Below, one piece after another: positions 41,648 to 49,967 of a DNA stretch of 64,000 nucleotides (positions are counted from its first letter, which is position 1; each line of letters begins with the position of its first letter). The notes beneath the pieces are model-generated. The model was not told the DNA's origin. It was given only the letters and a program-made list of their open reading frames with translations, and made no database searches. The position numbers were made by a program, and so were the translations under genes. The DNA is taken from contig NZ_PENI01000044.1 of NCBI RefSeq assembly GCF_003688995.1, positions 1 through 64,000 of the forward strand, written 5' to 3'. The stretch is from Streptomyces shenzhenensis. GTDB lineage: Bacteria; Actinomycetota; Actinomycetes; Streptomycetales; Streptomycetaceae.

Positions 41648-43096
41648 TCAGCGGGTGCTGGCCTCCAGCGCCGGCGCCGGTTCGGCCGACGTCACGATCC
41701 GGCCGGGGATGCGGCGGGCCGGGATCAGCAGGGCGGCGAGCCCGCCGAGGGCCACCGTCGCGGCGCCCGTCACCAGGGCGGGCCGCAGGCCGTCGACGAA
41801 GGACTGCGCGGACTCGTAGCCGCCCCGCGCCGAGAAGATCGACGACATGATGGCGATGCCGAGCGCGCCGCCCACCTCGCGCAGGGCGTTGTTGGCGCCG
41901 GAGGCGATGCCCTGCTCGGACGACCGGACGCTGGACATGACCAGGTTGGCGGCCGGCGCGAAGTACAGGGCCATGCCGATGCCGCTGACGATCAGGCCGG
42001 GCAGCTGGGCGGCGTACGAGACGTCGGCGGTGACCACGGAGGCCAGGTAGCCGAGCCCGACGGCCTGGAGGAACAGGCCGGCCGCGACGACCGGACGGCC
42101 GCCGATGCGGTCGGAGAGCATCCCGGCGACCGGCGCGACGAGCATCGGCATACCGGTCCACGGCAGCATCCTGAGGCCTGCCTCGGTCGGCGAGTAGCCG
42201 AGCACGCCCTGCATGTACTGGCTGAGCAGGAAGATCGACCCGAACATCCCGAGGAACATCAGCAGGCTGGCCGCGTTGATCCCGGCGAAGGCGCGGGAGC
42301 GGAAGAGCCGCATCGGCAGCATGGCGTTCCGGGCGCGGGAGCCGTGGACGACGAAGGCGACCAGCAGCGCGCCGCCCGCGAGCAGGCCGGCGAGCACGAC
42401 GGCGTCGGTCCAGCCGTCGGCGGGGCCGCGGACCAGCCCGTAGACGATGCCGAAAAGGCCGCCGCTGGCGAGCAGGGTGCCGGGGATGTCGAGCGGGGCG
42501 CCGGTGCCGTGGGACTCGGCGAGGCGGAGCCGGGCCAGCGGCAGCAGGGCCAGGCCGACCGGCACGTTCAGCCAGAAGATCCAGTGCCAGGAGACGTGCT
42601 CGGTGAGGCTGCCGCCGATGAGCGGCCCGGAGGCCACGGCGAGACCGTTGACGGCGCCCCAGATGCCGTACACCGTCCCGCGCTTGGCGGCGGGCACGGC
42701 CGCCGTCAGCAGGGTGAGCGTCAGGGGCATCATTACGGCCGCGCCGGCGCCCTGCACCGCGCGTGCCGCGATCAGCGAGTCGATGCCGGGCGCCATGGCC
42801 GCGGCGGCCGAGGCGCCGGTGAAGACCGTGAGCCCGGCGAGGAAGAGGCGGCGCCGGCCGAAGCGGTCGCCGAGCGCGGCGCCGAACATCAGCAGGACGG
42901 CGAAGGTGAGCGTGTAGGCGCTCACGGTCCATTCCAGGTCGTCCAGCGCCCCGCCGAGGTCCTCGCGGATGGAGGGCAGGGCGGTGGTGACGACGAGGTT
43001 GTCCAGGGACGCCATGAATCCGGCGACGCTGGTGATGACGAGGGCCCAGGTGGCTCCCCCGCGGCGTGCCGTGGTCGGCGCGGTCTGCTGTGACAT
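41648..43096 (-). CDS. MFS drug-efflux transporter, DHA2 family
   Basis: 482 aa with about 14 hydrophobic segments. Motif A GAALGDRFGRRRLFL, the DHA2 N-terminal SLDNLVVTTALPSIREDLG, WHWIFWLNVPVGLALLPL and motif C-like GVNGLAVASGPLIGG (as AVNGLAVASGPLIGG) are seen. The ATG at 43096 with GGGGGAG just upstream is chosen; the earlier ATG at 43129 lies inside the predicted operator. It is probably repressed by the TetR protein upstream. Confidence 0.9.
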   Translation of the reverse strand: MSQQTAPTTARRGGATWALVITSVAGFMASLDNLVVTTALPSIREDLGGALDDLEWTVSAYTLTFAVLLMFGAALGDRFGRRRLFLAGLTVFTGASAAAAMAPGIDSLIAARAVQGAGAAVMMPLTLTLLTAAVPAAKRGTVYGIWGAVNGLAVASGPLIGGSLTEHVSWHWIFWLNVPVGLALLPLARLRLAESHGTGAPLDIPGTLLASGGLFGIVYGLVRGPADGWTDAVVLAGLLAGGALLVAFVVHGSRARNAMLPMRLFRSRAFAGINAASLLMFLGMFGSIFLLSQYMQGVLGYSPTEAGLRMLPWTGMPMLVAPVAGMLSDRIGGRPVVAAGLFLQAVGLGYLASVVTADVSYAAQLPGLIVSGIGMALYFAPAANLVMSSVRSSEQGIASGANNALREVGGALGIAIMSSIFSARGGYESAQSFVDGLRPALVTGAATVALGGLAALLIPARRIPGRIVTSAEPAPALEASTR

Positions 43097-43121
43097 CGCT
43101 CCCCCAGAGCGTGATCGATGA

Positions 43122-43139
43122 TTAGTCATTGATTACTAA
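43122..43139. promoter_or_regulatory. Predicted TetR operator in front of the MFS gene
   Basis: TTAGTCATTGATTACTAA: 5-bp arms TTAGT/ACTAA around 8 nt. Read on the minus strand it is TTAGTAATCAATGACTAA. It shares TTAGTnnTCAATnACTA with the site in front of tetR, and lies 26 nt upstream of the MFS start. Confidence 0.7.
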
Positions 43140-43177
43140 CTTTCGAGCTCATGAAAAGGCGGCGCCACAGGCCCGCC

Positions 43178-43756
43178 TCAGCTCCCCTGCCCGTCCGCCG
43201 GCCCGCTGACCCGGGCGGACGGGTACATCCCCTGCCAGACCCGGTGGTCCGGCGGAAAGCCCATGGCCGCAAGGGTGTTGATGAGCATCCCGTAGGCCAG
43301 GAAGCTCGTCGTCTCGTTCTCGTCGGCCCCGAGCGGCAGATGCACGGTCTCCCACAGCCGCATCCAGCCGGCCCGCACGGCCTCGCCGAACTCGTGGTCG
43401 CCCTCCGCCTCGGCGGCGGCGACCGCGATGAACGTCTGCATCTGCATCCGGAGCCGCTCCGGCTGCTCCTGGATCATCCGGACATACGCCTGGGCCATGG
43501 CGTGCACCGCTTCTTCGCCCTCGAGCCCCTCGCCCGCCTCCTCCAGCACCCGGCACACGTCGTCGATGCAGCGCAGCGAGGCGGCGGCGAAGATGGCCTT
43601 CTTGCCCGGGAAGAGCCGGAAGAGGTACGGCTGTGAGACCCCCACCCGTTTGGCGATCGCCTCGGTCGAGGTGCCGTAGTAGCCCCCCTGCGCGAACTCC
43701 GCGATCGCCGCGCGAATGACACCTTCGCGCCGCTCGTCTGCGCTCATCCTGACCAT
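43178..43756 (-). CDS. TetR-family repressor
   Basis: 192 aa, helix-turn-helix in residues 1-50 (AIAEFAQGGYYGTSTEAIAKRVGVSQPYLFRLFPGKKAIF). The C-terminal ligand domain is helical and Met-rich (MAQAYVRMIQEQPERLRMQMQTFIAVA). Two starts are possible (43756 and 43747); the transcript may be nearly leaderless. An operator 10 nt upstream suggests autorepression. It is 81 nt upstream of the MFS gene, on the same strand. Confidence 0.92.
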   Translation of the reverse strand: MVRMSADERREGVIRAAIAEFAQGGYYGTSTEAIAKRVGVSQPYLFRLFPGKKAIFAAASLRCIDDVCRVLEEAGEGLEGEEAVHAMAQAYVRMIQEQPERLRMQMQTFIAVAAAEAEGDHEFGEAVRAGWMRLWETVHLPLGADENETTSFLAYGMLINTLAAMGFPPDHRVWQGMYPSARVSGPADGQGS

Positions 43757-43765
43757 GCGAGTAAG

Positions 43766-43783
43766 TTAGTGCTCAATCACTAC
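43766..43783. promoter_or_regulatory. Predicted TetR operator in front of tetR
   Basis: TTAGTGCTCAATCACTAC, arms TAGTG/CACTA around 6 nt. It shares the pattern TTAGTnnTCAATnACTA with the operator at 43122-43139 and lies just upstream of the tetR start. Confidence 0.7.
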
Positions 43784-43843
43784 CTACGTCAAGCGATGCC
43801 GCCGGGCGACCGCGGGGACGGGACGCGCGCGGGCCGGGCGTGC

Positions 43844-43888
43844 ACGAACAGCACGCGTACGAACAGCACGCGTACGAACAGCACGCGT
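43844..43888. repeat. Three tandem copies of a 15-bp unit
   Basis: ACGAACAGCACGCGT repeats three times perfectly, followed by a degenerate ACGGACGGG. It lies in the 231-nt gap between tetR and hadB and codes for nothing convincing. Confidence 0.9.
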
Positions 43889-43987
43889 ACGGACGGGCCG
43901 TGCGCCGACGGGACGCGTAAGGGGCGCCCCCTCTTGCCGGGCACCCCTCACCTCCGCTCCGGCGCTCGGGCCGCCGGCCGTGCGGGC

Positions 43988-44416
43988 TCAGGCCAGCCGT
44001 ACGAGCGCCCGGGACATGCCCAGCACCTTCTGGCCGCCGCTCGTGGCCGTCAGGTCCACCCGCACCGTGTTGTCGTCGAGCTTGGCCGCGACCTTGCCGC
44101 CGACCTCGATCACGGCACCCTCGTCGTCGTTCGGGACGACGACGGGCTTGGTGAAGCGGACGCCGTACTCGACGACCGCGCCCGGGTCCCCGGTCCAGTC
44201 GATGACCACCCGGATCGCCTCGGCCATGGTGAACATGCCGTGCGCGATGACGTCCGGCAGTCCCACCTCCTTGGCGAACTTCTCGTTCCAGTGGATCGGG
44301 TTGAAGTCCCCGGAGGCGCCCGCGTAGCGCACGAGCGTCGCGCGGGTCACCGGAAACGTCTGCGCCGGCAGCTCGGTGCCGACCTCCACGTCGTCGTAAG
44401 CGATCTTCGCCGTCAT
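43988..44416 (-). CDS. MaoC-like hydratase, HadB type
   Basis: 142-aa single hot-dog domain. The hydratase-2 motif with catalytic Asp and His is intact: GDFNPIHWNEKFAKEVGL then AHGMFTM. In mycobacteria HadB is the catalytic half of the (3R)-hydroxyacyl-ACP dehydratase; here the partner is the gene 3 nt upstream. The substrate in Streptomyces is not known to me. Conserved position next to rpmG. Confidence 0.9.
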   Translation of the reverse strand: MTAKIAYDDVEVGTELPAQTFPVTRATLVRYAGASGDFNPIHWNEKFAKEVGLPDVIAHGMFTMAEAIRVVIDWTGDPGAVVEYGVRFTKPVVVPNDDEGAVIEVGGKVAAKLDDNTVRVDLTATSGGQKVLGMSRALVRLA

Positions 44417-44419
44417 CTC

Positions 44420-44872
44420 TCAGCCCTCCCCGGCCGCGCGCGCCACCAGCTTGGTCCAGGCCGTCACCACGTGCTCGCCCGCCTCGTCGTGGACCTCGCC
44501 CCGGATGTCCAGGATGTCGTTCCCGGCCAAGGACTTGATGGTCTCGATGGTCGAGGTGACCTGAAGCCGGTCGCCCGCGCGCACCGGGCGCGTGTACACG
44601 AACCTCTGGTCGCCGTGCACCACTCGGGTGTAGTCGAGGCCGAGCTGCGGGTCCTCGACGACCTGCCCCGCGGCCCGGAAGGTGATCGAGAAGACGAACG
44701 TCGGCGGCGCGATCACATCGGGATGGCCGAGCGCCTTGGCGGCCTCCTGGTCCCGATACGCCGGATGGGTGTCCCCGACCGCCTCGGCGAACTCGCGGAT
44801 CTTCTCCCGGCCCACCTCGTAGGGCTCGGTGGGCGGGTAGCTCCGACCCACGAAGGACTGGTCGAGCGGCAT
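44420..44872 (-). CDS. HadA-like (UPF0336) dehydratase partner subunit
   Basis: 150 aa from the ATG at 44872 (MPLDQSFVGRSYPPTEPYEV). A hot-dog fold of the MaoC N-terminal type with GDTHPAYRDQEAAKALGHPDVIAPPTFVF; the catalytic His of the hydratase motif is replaced, so it needs HadB. It is stop-to-start 3 nt from hadB, indicating a heterodimer made together. It lies after rpmG. Confidence 0.9.
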   Translation of the reverse strand: MPLDQSFVGRSYPPTEPYEVGREKIREFAEAVGDTHPAYRDQEAAKALGHPDVIAPPTFVFSITFRAAGQVVEDPQLGLDYTRVVHGDQRFVYTRPVRAGDRLQVTSTIETIKSLAGNDILDIRGEVHDEAGEHVVTAWTKLVARAAGEG

Positions 44873-44940
44873 GGCCCGGCACCTCCTGATGTCAGCTGTG
44901 ATGGTCCACAAGGTAGCTGGGTTCCAGCCGGTGGAAACGA

Positions 44941-44977
44941 CGTGAGGCCGCCCCCAAACTGCGGGGGCGGCCTCACG
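44941..44977. terminator. rpmG terminator
   Basis: A perfect 15-bp stem (44941-44955 with 44963-44977; base CGTGAGGCCG) around a 7-nt loop, 16 nt after rpmG. It would largely insulate hadA-hadB from rpmG. Confidence 0.85.
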
Positions 44978-44992
44978 GTACGAGCCTGAAGG

Positions 44993-45157
44993 TCAGCGCG
45001 TTTCGCGGTGCGCGGTGTGCGCGTTGCAACGCGGGCAGTGCTTCTTCATCTCAAGACGGTCCGGGTTGTTACGCCGGTTCTTCTTGGTGATGTAGTTCCG
45101 CTCCTTGCACTCCACGCAGGCCAGCGTGATCTTCGGGCGGACGTCGGTGGCAGCCAC
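44993..45157 (-). CDS. rpmG: 50S ribosomal protein L33
   Basis: 54 aa from GTG 45157: MAATDVRPKITLACVECKER ... CPRCNAHTAHRETR. Two CxxC pairs (CVEC, CPRC) show the zinc-binding form; a zinc-free paralogue would be expected elsewhere. It follows tRNA-Thr and tRNA-Met and precedes hadA-hadB. Confidence 0.96.
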   Translation of the reverse strand: MAATDVRPKITLACVECKERNYITKKNRRNNPDRLEMKKHCPRCNAHTAHRETR

Positions 45158-45247
45158 GTGAGTGCTCCTATGACGAACGGATGGACTGATTCAACGCAAG
45201 AAAGAGTAGCCGATCGAAGGACCGACCCCGCAATCGGCTACTGTCAG

Positions 45248-45320
45248 TAGCGGTGACCGGACTTGAACCGGTGACACAGCGATTATGAGCCGCTTGCTCT
45301 ACCGACTGAGCTACACCGCT
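45248..45320 (-). tRNA. tRNA-Met (anticodon CAT, elongator type)
   Basis: 73 nt, acceptor AGCGGTG/CACCGCT, anticodon loop CTCATAA in stem GCGG..., T arm ACCGG-TTCAAGT-CCGGT. The base-paired acceptor end indicates the elongator tRNA rather than the initiator. Confidence 0.95.
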
Positions 45321-45366
45321 TTGATGAGATCGGACCCCGCCTCGCGACGGGAACCTCTCACACCAG

Positions 45367-45439
45367 AGCCCCAAAACGGAATCGAACCGTTGACCTTCTC
45401 CTTACCATGGAGACGCTCTGCCGACTGAGCTATTGGGGC
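45367..45439 (-). tRNA. tRNA-Thr (anticodon GGT)
   Basis: 73 nt, acceptor GCCCCAA/TTGGGGC, anticodon arm TCTCC-ATGGTAA-GGAGA (anticodon GGT), T arm AACGG-TTCGATT-CCGTT. It lies 46 nt upstream of tRNA-Met and is probably co-transcribed with it. Confidence 0.95.
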
Positions 45440-45718
45440 GAGCGATGAAGACATTACACGCTAGGCCGCCGTTCACCCAAATCCGTTTCGTACCGCCCAC
45501 CGAGGCTCCTTCGGCCCCCGTCCCGGCAGCCTCCTGAGCCCCTTCCAAAGGCCCTCCACGCGCGCGTGGCGGACCGGACGGACCACACCGGTACGACTAT
45601 TGCGCTCCTCCCCGCCGCGTGCGACTCGCCACCCTAGGCTCGACTCACTCTGCGTGATCATGAGTCCTCTCCGTCCTCCCACGCAGCCCGAGCCGCAGCC
45701 CCGAGCCCCTGGACCCCG

Positions 45719-46981
45719 ATGCCCGACAGCCAGCCGCCCCCGCCCCCGCCCTCGTCGAATCCCCCGGGCTCCTCGGGCCGGTCCGACGGGACCCTCGTAC
45801 TGTGCGGGGCGCGGCTCACCGACGGCCGTACCGTGGACGTGCGGCTGGACGGCGGGCGCATCGAGGCGGTCGGCACGGCCGGCAGCCTGGCGCCGGGACC
45901 GGTCCGTTCCGGCTCCCGCGTCGACCTCAACGGCTATCTGCTCCTTCCGGCCCCGGTGGAGCCGCACGCCCACGCCGACACCGCGTTCTCCGCCGACCGC
46001 GGTGCACCCGTCTCGTACGACGCGGAGGACGTCCAGCGCCGGGCGACGGAGGCCGCCCTGCTGTACCTCGGGCACGGGGCGACGGCACTGCGCGCGCACG
46101 TGCGCGTGGGCGACGTCCAGGGGCTGGGCGCGCTGGACGCCGTCCTTCAGGCGGGGCGCTCGCTGCGCGGGCTCGCGGAGCTGACCACGGTGGCCGTGCC
46201 GCGGCTGCTGACCGGGGCGGCCGGGGCCGACGGGCTGGCGATGCTGCGCGACGCGCTGAAGATGGGCGCCTCCGCGGTGGGCGGCTGCCCCGACCTCGAC
46301 CCCGATCCCACGGGCTACGTCGAGACGGTCCTGGAACTGGCCTCCGAGCACGGCTGCCCCGCCGACCTGCACACGGACGCATCCGACCCGGCCCGCCTCG
46401 CCCGGCTCGCGGCAATGGCGGGCGGGCTGCGCCCCGGCGTGACCCTCGGCCCGTGCGGCGGTCTGTCCCGGCTGCCGGCCGAGGCGGCAGCCCGCGTCGC
46501 GGACCGGCTCGCGGCGGCCGGGGTGACCGTGGTGTGCCTGCCGCAGGGCGGCTGCGGCGCCGTGGAGCGGCGGGGTACAGCCCCGGTGCAGCTGCTGCGC
46601 GCCGCCGGGGTACGGGTGGCGGCCGGGAGCGGCGCCCTGCGGGACGTGTCCAACCCGGTCGGCCGCGGCGACCCGCTGGAGGCCGCCTACCTGTTGGCCT
46701 CAAGCCACGGGTGCTGCCCGGAGGAGGCGTACGACGCCGTGAGTGGCTCGGCCCGCGCCGCCCTCGGCCTTCCCGAGGTCCGCGTGGAGGCCGGCTTCCC
46801 CGCCGAACTGCTCGCGGTACGCGGTCACCATCTGGCCGGCGCGCTCTCCCTCGCGTACAGCCGGATCGTGGTGCACAGGGGGCGCGTGGTTGCGCGCACC
46901 AGCGCGGTACGGGAGTACTGCAACTCGGCGGTCGCCGCGGAACTGGGGCTGCCGCGCCAGGGGCGGGGCGACGTCTCCTGA
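45719..46981 (+). CDS. Cytosine-deaminase-like amidohydrolase with altered active site
   Basis: 420 aa after a proline-rich leader (residues 1-25). The fold is that of cytosine deaminase-type amidohydrolases: LNGYLLLPAPVEPHAHADTAF (HxH), PADLHTDASDPARL, GVRVAAGSGALRDVSNPVGRGDPLEA. Two expected catalytic positions look changed: the His usually found after the LHTD strand is replaced in TLGPCGGLSRL, and the G-T-D-N motif is G-S-G-A. It may bind a ligand without hydrolysis. The start is the first ATG after a noncoding gap. Confidence 0.8.
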   Translation: MPDSQPPPPPPSSNPPGSSGRSDGTLVLCGARLTDGRTVDVRLDGGRIEAVGTAGSLAPGPVRSGSRVDLNGYLLLPAPVEPHAHADTAFSADRGAPVSYDAEDVQRRATEAALLYLGHGATALRAHVRVGDVQGLGALDAVLQAGRSLRGLAELTTVAVPRLLTGAAGADGLAMLRDALKMGASAVGGCPDLDPDPTGYVETVLELASEHGCPADLHTDASDPARLARLAAMAGGLRPGVTLGPCGGLSRLPAEAAARVADRLAAAGVTVVCLPQGGCGAVERRGTAPVQLLRAAGVRVAAGSGALRDVSNPVGRGDPLEAAYLLASSHGCCPEEAYDAVSGSARAALGLPEVRVEAGFPAELLAVRGHHLAGALSLAYSRIVVHRGRVVARTSAVREYCNSAVAAELGLPRQGRGDVS

Positions 46982-47151
46982 GGAGCGCGGGCACTGGGCG
47001 GGCCAGGAGGAGCGCATCAGGGGAAGCGGGTGGAGTGAGGGGAAAGCGAGGGGAAGGGGAGCGCGCGACGCGAGCTCTCACGCGGGGCGCTCGCGGCGAA
47101 CGGGCCGAACGCGTACGGCGGATGCGGCTCTTCGGGCGTACGGTCGGAAAC

Positions 47152-47808
47152 ATGCGCATTGTCATTGCTGGTGGTCATGGTCAGATCGCGTTGCGGCTGG
47201 AACGCCTCCTCGCCGCGCGCGGGGACGAGGTCGCGGGGATCATCCGGAAGGCCGAACAGGAAGGCGATCTGCGGGAGGCCGGTGCCGAACCGATCGTCCT
47301 CGACCTGGAGTCGGCCTCGGCCGGAGAGGTCGCGGAGCGCTTGCGGGGCGCGGACGCCGCCGTGTTCGCGGCGGGCGCCGGCCCGGGCAGTGGCGCGGCC
47401 CGCAAGGAGACGGTGGACAAGGGCGCTGCCGTGCTGTTCGCGGACGCGGCCGTGCAGGCGGGCGTGCGCCGTTTCCTCGTCGTCTCCTCCATGGGCGCGG
47501 ACCCGGCCCACGAGGGGGACGACGTCTTCGACGCCTACCAGCGCGCCAAGGGCGCGGCCGACGCGTACGTGACCGGTCTGGACGCCCTGGACTGGACGAT
47601 CCTGCGCCCCGGCATGCTGACGAACGAGCGCGGCACCGGCCTCGTACGTCTGGAGGCACACACAGGGCGCGGCTCCGTCCCGCGCGCGGACGTGGCCGCC
47701 GTCCTCGCGGAGCTGGTGGAGAGCCCGGCGACGGCCGGTCTGACGCTGGAGCTGATCAGCGGGTCGGCGCCGGTGTCGGTCGCGGTGAAGTCGGTGGCGG
47801 GGAACTGA
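47152..47808 (+). CDS. NAD(P)-binding atypical SDR protein
   Basis: 218 aa with N-terminal Rossmann motif MRIVIAGGHGQIALRLERLL, DLE after the third strand, AGAGPGSG, and the YxxxK-like YQRAKGAADAYV. The sequence LDWTILRPGMLTNE is typical of NmrA/YwnB-type proteins. Substrate unknown; likely a redox sensor or reductase. It lies alone on the plus strand. Confidence 0.87.
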   Translation: MRIVIAGGHGQIALRLERLLAARGDEVAGIIRKAEQEGDLREAGAEPIVLDLESASAGEVAERLRGADAAVFAAGAGPGSGAARKETVDKGAAVLFADAAVQAGVRRFLVVSSMGADPAHEGDDVFDAYQRAKGAADAYVTGLDALDWTILRPGMLTNERGTGLVRLEAHTGRGSVPRADVAAVLAELVESPATAGLTLELISGSAPVSVAVKSVAGN

Positions 47809-47872
47809 GGCCGGCCGCGGCCCGTTGGACCTGTTGACCGGTCGGACCCGCAGCACCGGTCGGCACCATCCA

Positions 47873-48085
47873 TCAGAAGAGGGGCAGCTGCCCGGGGAAG
47901 TCCGGTACGGCGTACCCGTCCAACGCCGGCTGGGCCGCGTCCAGTTGCGCCTGCAGTCGCGAGCCGACGCACGAGACGAGTTCGCTGCTCTCGCGCGCGC
48001 CGGGCGGGTCGTGTCGCGCGAAGCGTCCCGCGACGACGGCGATGTCACGACGGCACACCGGACAGGTTCTACGACGGGAGGCCAT
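47873..48085 (-). CDS. Small CPVC-motif hypothetical protein
   Basis: 70 aa from ATG 48085 (MASRRRTCPVCRRDIAVVAG). One CxxC near the N-terminus followed by Arg-rich sequence suggests a half zinc knuckle; a third Cys is in LVSCVGSRL. It ends VPDFPGQLPLF. Unrecognised; AAGGA lies about 10 nt before the start. An ATG at 48103 is an alternative. Confidence 0.6.
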   Translation of the reverse strand: MASRRRTCPVCRRDIAVVAGRFARHDPPGARESSELVSCVGSRLQAQLDAAQPALDGYAVPDFPGQLPLF

Positions 48086-48175
48086 GGAGCCAGTGTCCTT
48101 CATCGACCCCGGAAACCCCGTCGCGATCGCCCGCGGAAACACTGTCGCGCACATGATCTGCCGTGCCGAACGGTG

Positions 48176-48676
48176 TCAGATGGTTCGGTTCTCCGCGCTG
48201 ACCATCCAGGCGTGCTTCTCCAGGGAGTCGATGATCGCGTGCAGCAGATCGGCGGTGGAGGGATCCTCGTTGTCGACCTGGTCGTGGTAGCTGCGCACCG
48301 TGTCGACGGTGGCACGCAGCCGCGCGGTCATGAGATCGACAACGGCGCTCACGCTCGTCTCTCCCTCCGGGAACGCGGGGAGTGTGGTGCTCGCCGCCAC
48401 GGTGTCGGAGCGGCCGTCCGGCCAGTGGTCGAGGGCGCGCATGCGTTCGGCGATGACGTCGGCCGACTCCCGGGCGTCGTCGACGATCTGGTCGAGTTGC
48501 AGGTGCAGGTCACGGAAGTTGTGGCCGACCACGTTCCAATGGGCCTGCTTCCCCTGGAGATGCAGTTCGACGAGATCCGCCAGGATCTGTTGCAACGCCT
48601 GGGCCATCGGCTGCGAGGCCGTGAAGCCGGTGACATCGGCCTCCGAACGCCGGGAGCCCCCAGCGGAAGCGGTCAT
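48176..48676 (-). CDS. dps: Dps family ferritin-like DNA-protection protein
   Basis: 166 aa from ATG 48676 with GGAG upstream. Ferroxidase ligands HWNVVGHNFRDLHLQLDQIVDDARESADVIAERM are intact. Dps dodecamers store iron and protect DNA under oxidative or osmotic stress. There is a short Ser/Gly N-terminal tail. The C-terminal tail is short and not strongly basic, so DNA binding may be weak. Confidence 0.92.
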   Translation of the reverse strand: MTASAGGSRRSEADVTGFTASQPMAQALQQILADLVELHLQGKQAHWNVVGHNFRDLHLQLDQIVDDARESADVIAERMRALDHWPDGRSDTVAASTTLPAFPEGETSVSAVVDLMTARLRATVDTVRSYHDQVDNEDPSTADLLHAIIDSLEKHAWMVSAENRTI

Positions 48677-49157
48677 GGCATGTCTCCTTTTGGCAGAAGT
48701 GCGCAGCAGCCCCCTGGAGCGGAAGGCCCGTCTCCCTACACGATCAAGGCTACGTAGGTCCCCCTCCGCCGCCACCGCTCCTGATCCGCTCGGGCGACCT
48801 CCGAGATCGGCAGGGCATGGCCGTACCGCGACGGGTCCAGGAGGGGGTCGGGGTGTCTCACCCACCGCGGTCACGATGCCCCCGTGACCGGTGGCCGTAC
48901 GGCGATGCGTCGACGTGGCCGGCCGCCACCATCAGGGACCCCGGCCCCTCCGGTGGCCCTGCCCTCGGCCTTCGCGCCGCCGGAGGGCCTCAGCCGGCTC
49001 CCGATCGCCGTCCGCCGGACCGCCGCGTTCTCCGCCCGGCTTACGGCAGGACACACAGCGCTGCCACTCGAATGGCGCACCATCACGTGCCACCCACACG
49101 AGTGAAGATCAAGCTGACTAGTGCCCCAACCGAGGCAATCCGTGAAAGGGGAACCAC
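48677..49157. other. Divergent gap between dps and the small secreted peptide
   Basis: No gene is supported here. Inverted repeat CCTACGTAG ... GTAGG (near 48739-48762) lies upstream of dps and could be a regulator site. The rest is GC-rich without a convincing promoter or hairpin. It holds the promoters of both flanking genes. Confidence 0.4.
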
Positions 49158-49358
49158 ATGCGCATTCGACGAATCCTCGCGGCCGTCATCGCCACGGCAG
49201 CCCTCGCCGGACTCGGCCTCACAGGCGCCGCCACCGCCACCGCACAAGGTGCTCCATCCTACGTCACCCCTTCCGAGTGCAAGCAGGGCGGCGGAACGGC
49301 CGATCTGGCGGACAACACCTGCAAGGGCGGTACGCACAACGGGGAGAGGATCGACTGA
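49158..49358 (+). CDS. Small secreted peptide
   Basis: 66 aa. Signal peptide: MRIRRILAAVIATAALAGLG with a cleavage site near the ATATAQG region. The mature part, about 35 residues, has two cysteines 14 residues apart (SECKQGGG ... NTCKGGT), which could form a disulfide. AAAGGGGAACC precedes the ATG. A terminator follows 11 nt after the stop. Function unknown; small exported Cys-peptides are common in Streptomyces. Confidence 0.8.
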   Translation: MRIRRILAAVIATAALAGLGLTGAATATAQGAPSYVTPSECKQGGGTADLADNTCKGGTHNGERID

Positions 49359-49368
49359 ACCCCACAAG

Positions 49369-49397
49369 GCGCCCCGCAGCCACGCGCCGCGGGGCGC
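49369..49397 (+). terminator. Terminator of the small secreted peptide gene
   Basis: GCGCCCCGC (49369-49377) pairs with GCGGGGCGC (49389-49397), 10 nt after the stop. Confidence 0.7.
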
Positions 49398-49603
49398 TCC
49401 CGCGCGAGCGTGGCCCTATGGGGAGGTGTGGGCCAGGGCGCTCGACCAGACGCGGGAATGGGCGAACAGCGGGATCGACGCAGCCCTTCGGGAGTGGAAC
49501 GAACCGGAGTGATCATGCTCACTTCCGAGGGACACCTGGGGGGCGGTACGAGGTGAGACACGTCCACGCCCCGTCCACAACGAATCGAGCGGGAAGAGTA
49601 ACC

Positions 49604-49650
49604 AAGAGACCCCCTCTGACCAGGCGTAACCTGATCAGAGGGGGTCTCTT
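49604..49650. terminator. Bidirectional terminator of tRNA-Tyr
   Basis: A perfect 16-bp stem (49604-49619, AAGAGACCCCCTCTGA, with 49635-49650) plus an inner CAGG/CCTG stem. The plus strand continues TTTTC. It lies 8 nt from tRNA-Tyr. Confidence 0.9.
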
Positions 49651-49658
49651 TTCAACCG

Positions 49659-49740
49659 TGGCGGCGCCAGGATTCGAACCTGGGAAGGCTGAGCCGGCAG
49701 ATTTACAGTCTGCTCCCTTTGGCCGCTCGGGCACACCGCC
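49659..49740 (-). tRNA. tRNA-Tyr (anticodon GTA)
   Basis: 82-nt type II tRNA: acceptor GGCGGTG/CGCCGCC, anticodon arm GCAGA-CTGTAAA-TCTGC (anticodon GTA), a long variable arm, and T arm with TTCGAAT. Confidence 0.95.
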
Positions 49741-49967
49741 GGGTTTCGCTGCCGTGCGGAGTCCGCTGTTCGGCGGTGCTCCCTGGCAACGACGTAAACA
49801 ATACCCGATGCCGAGGGGTGCTTCGCCACCCGATTGATCGGCATCCGGCCCCCGTCCGATGGCTAGGCTGGTGCGGATGCGGCCCGGTCTCGCACCGGGC
49901 TCGGCGGCTGCCTCCGCGCACGCCGACACGCACCCGATACGCCCCCCGATACAAGGAGCCACAGGAC

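Noticed and set aside
41538..42932. Extension of the murB frame far upstream
   Set aside because: The extra sequence is antisense-frame reading through the MFS gene; MurB is complete from the GTG at 41537.
43097..43129. Upstream ATG of the MFS exporter (MTNHRSRSGGA)
   Set aside because: It lies inside the predicted TetR operator, and a better ribosome binding site precedes the ATG at 43096.
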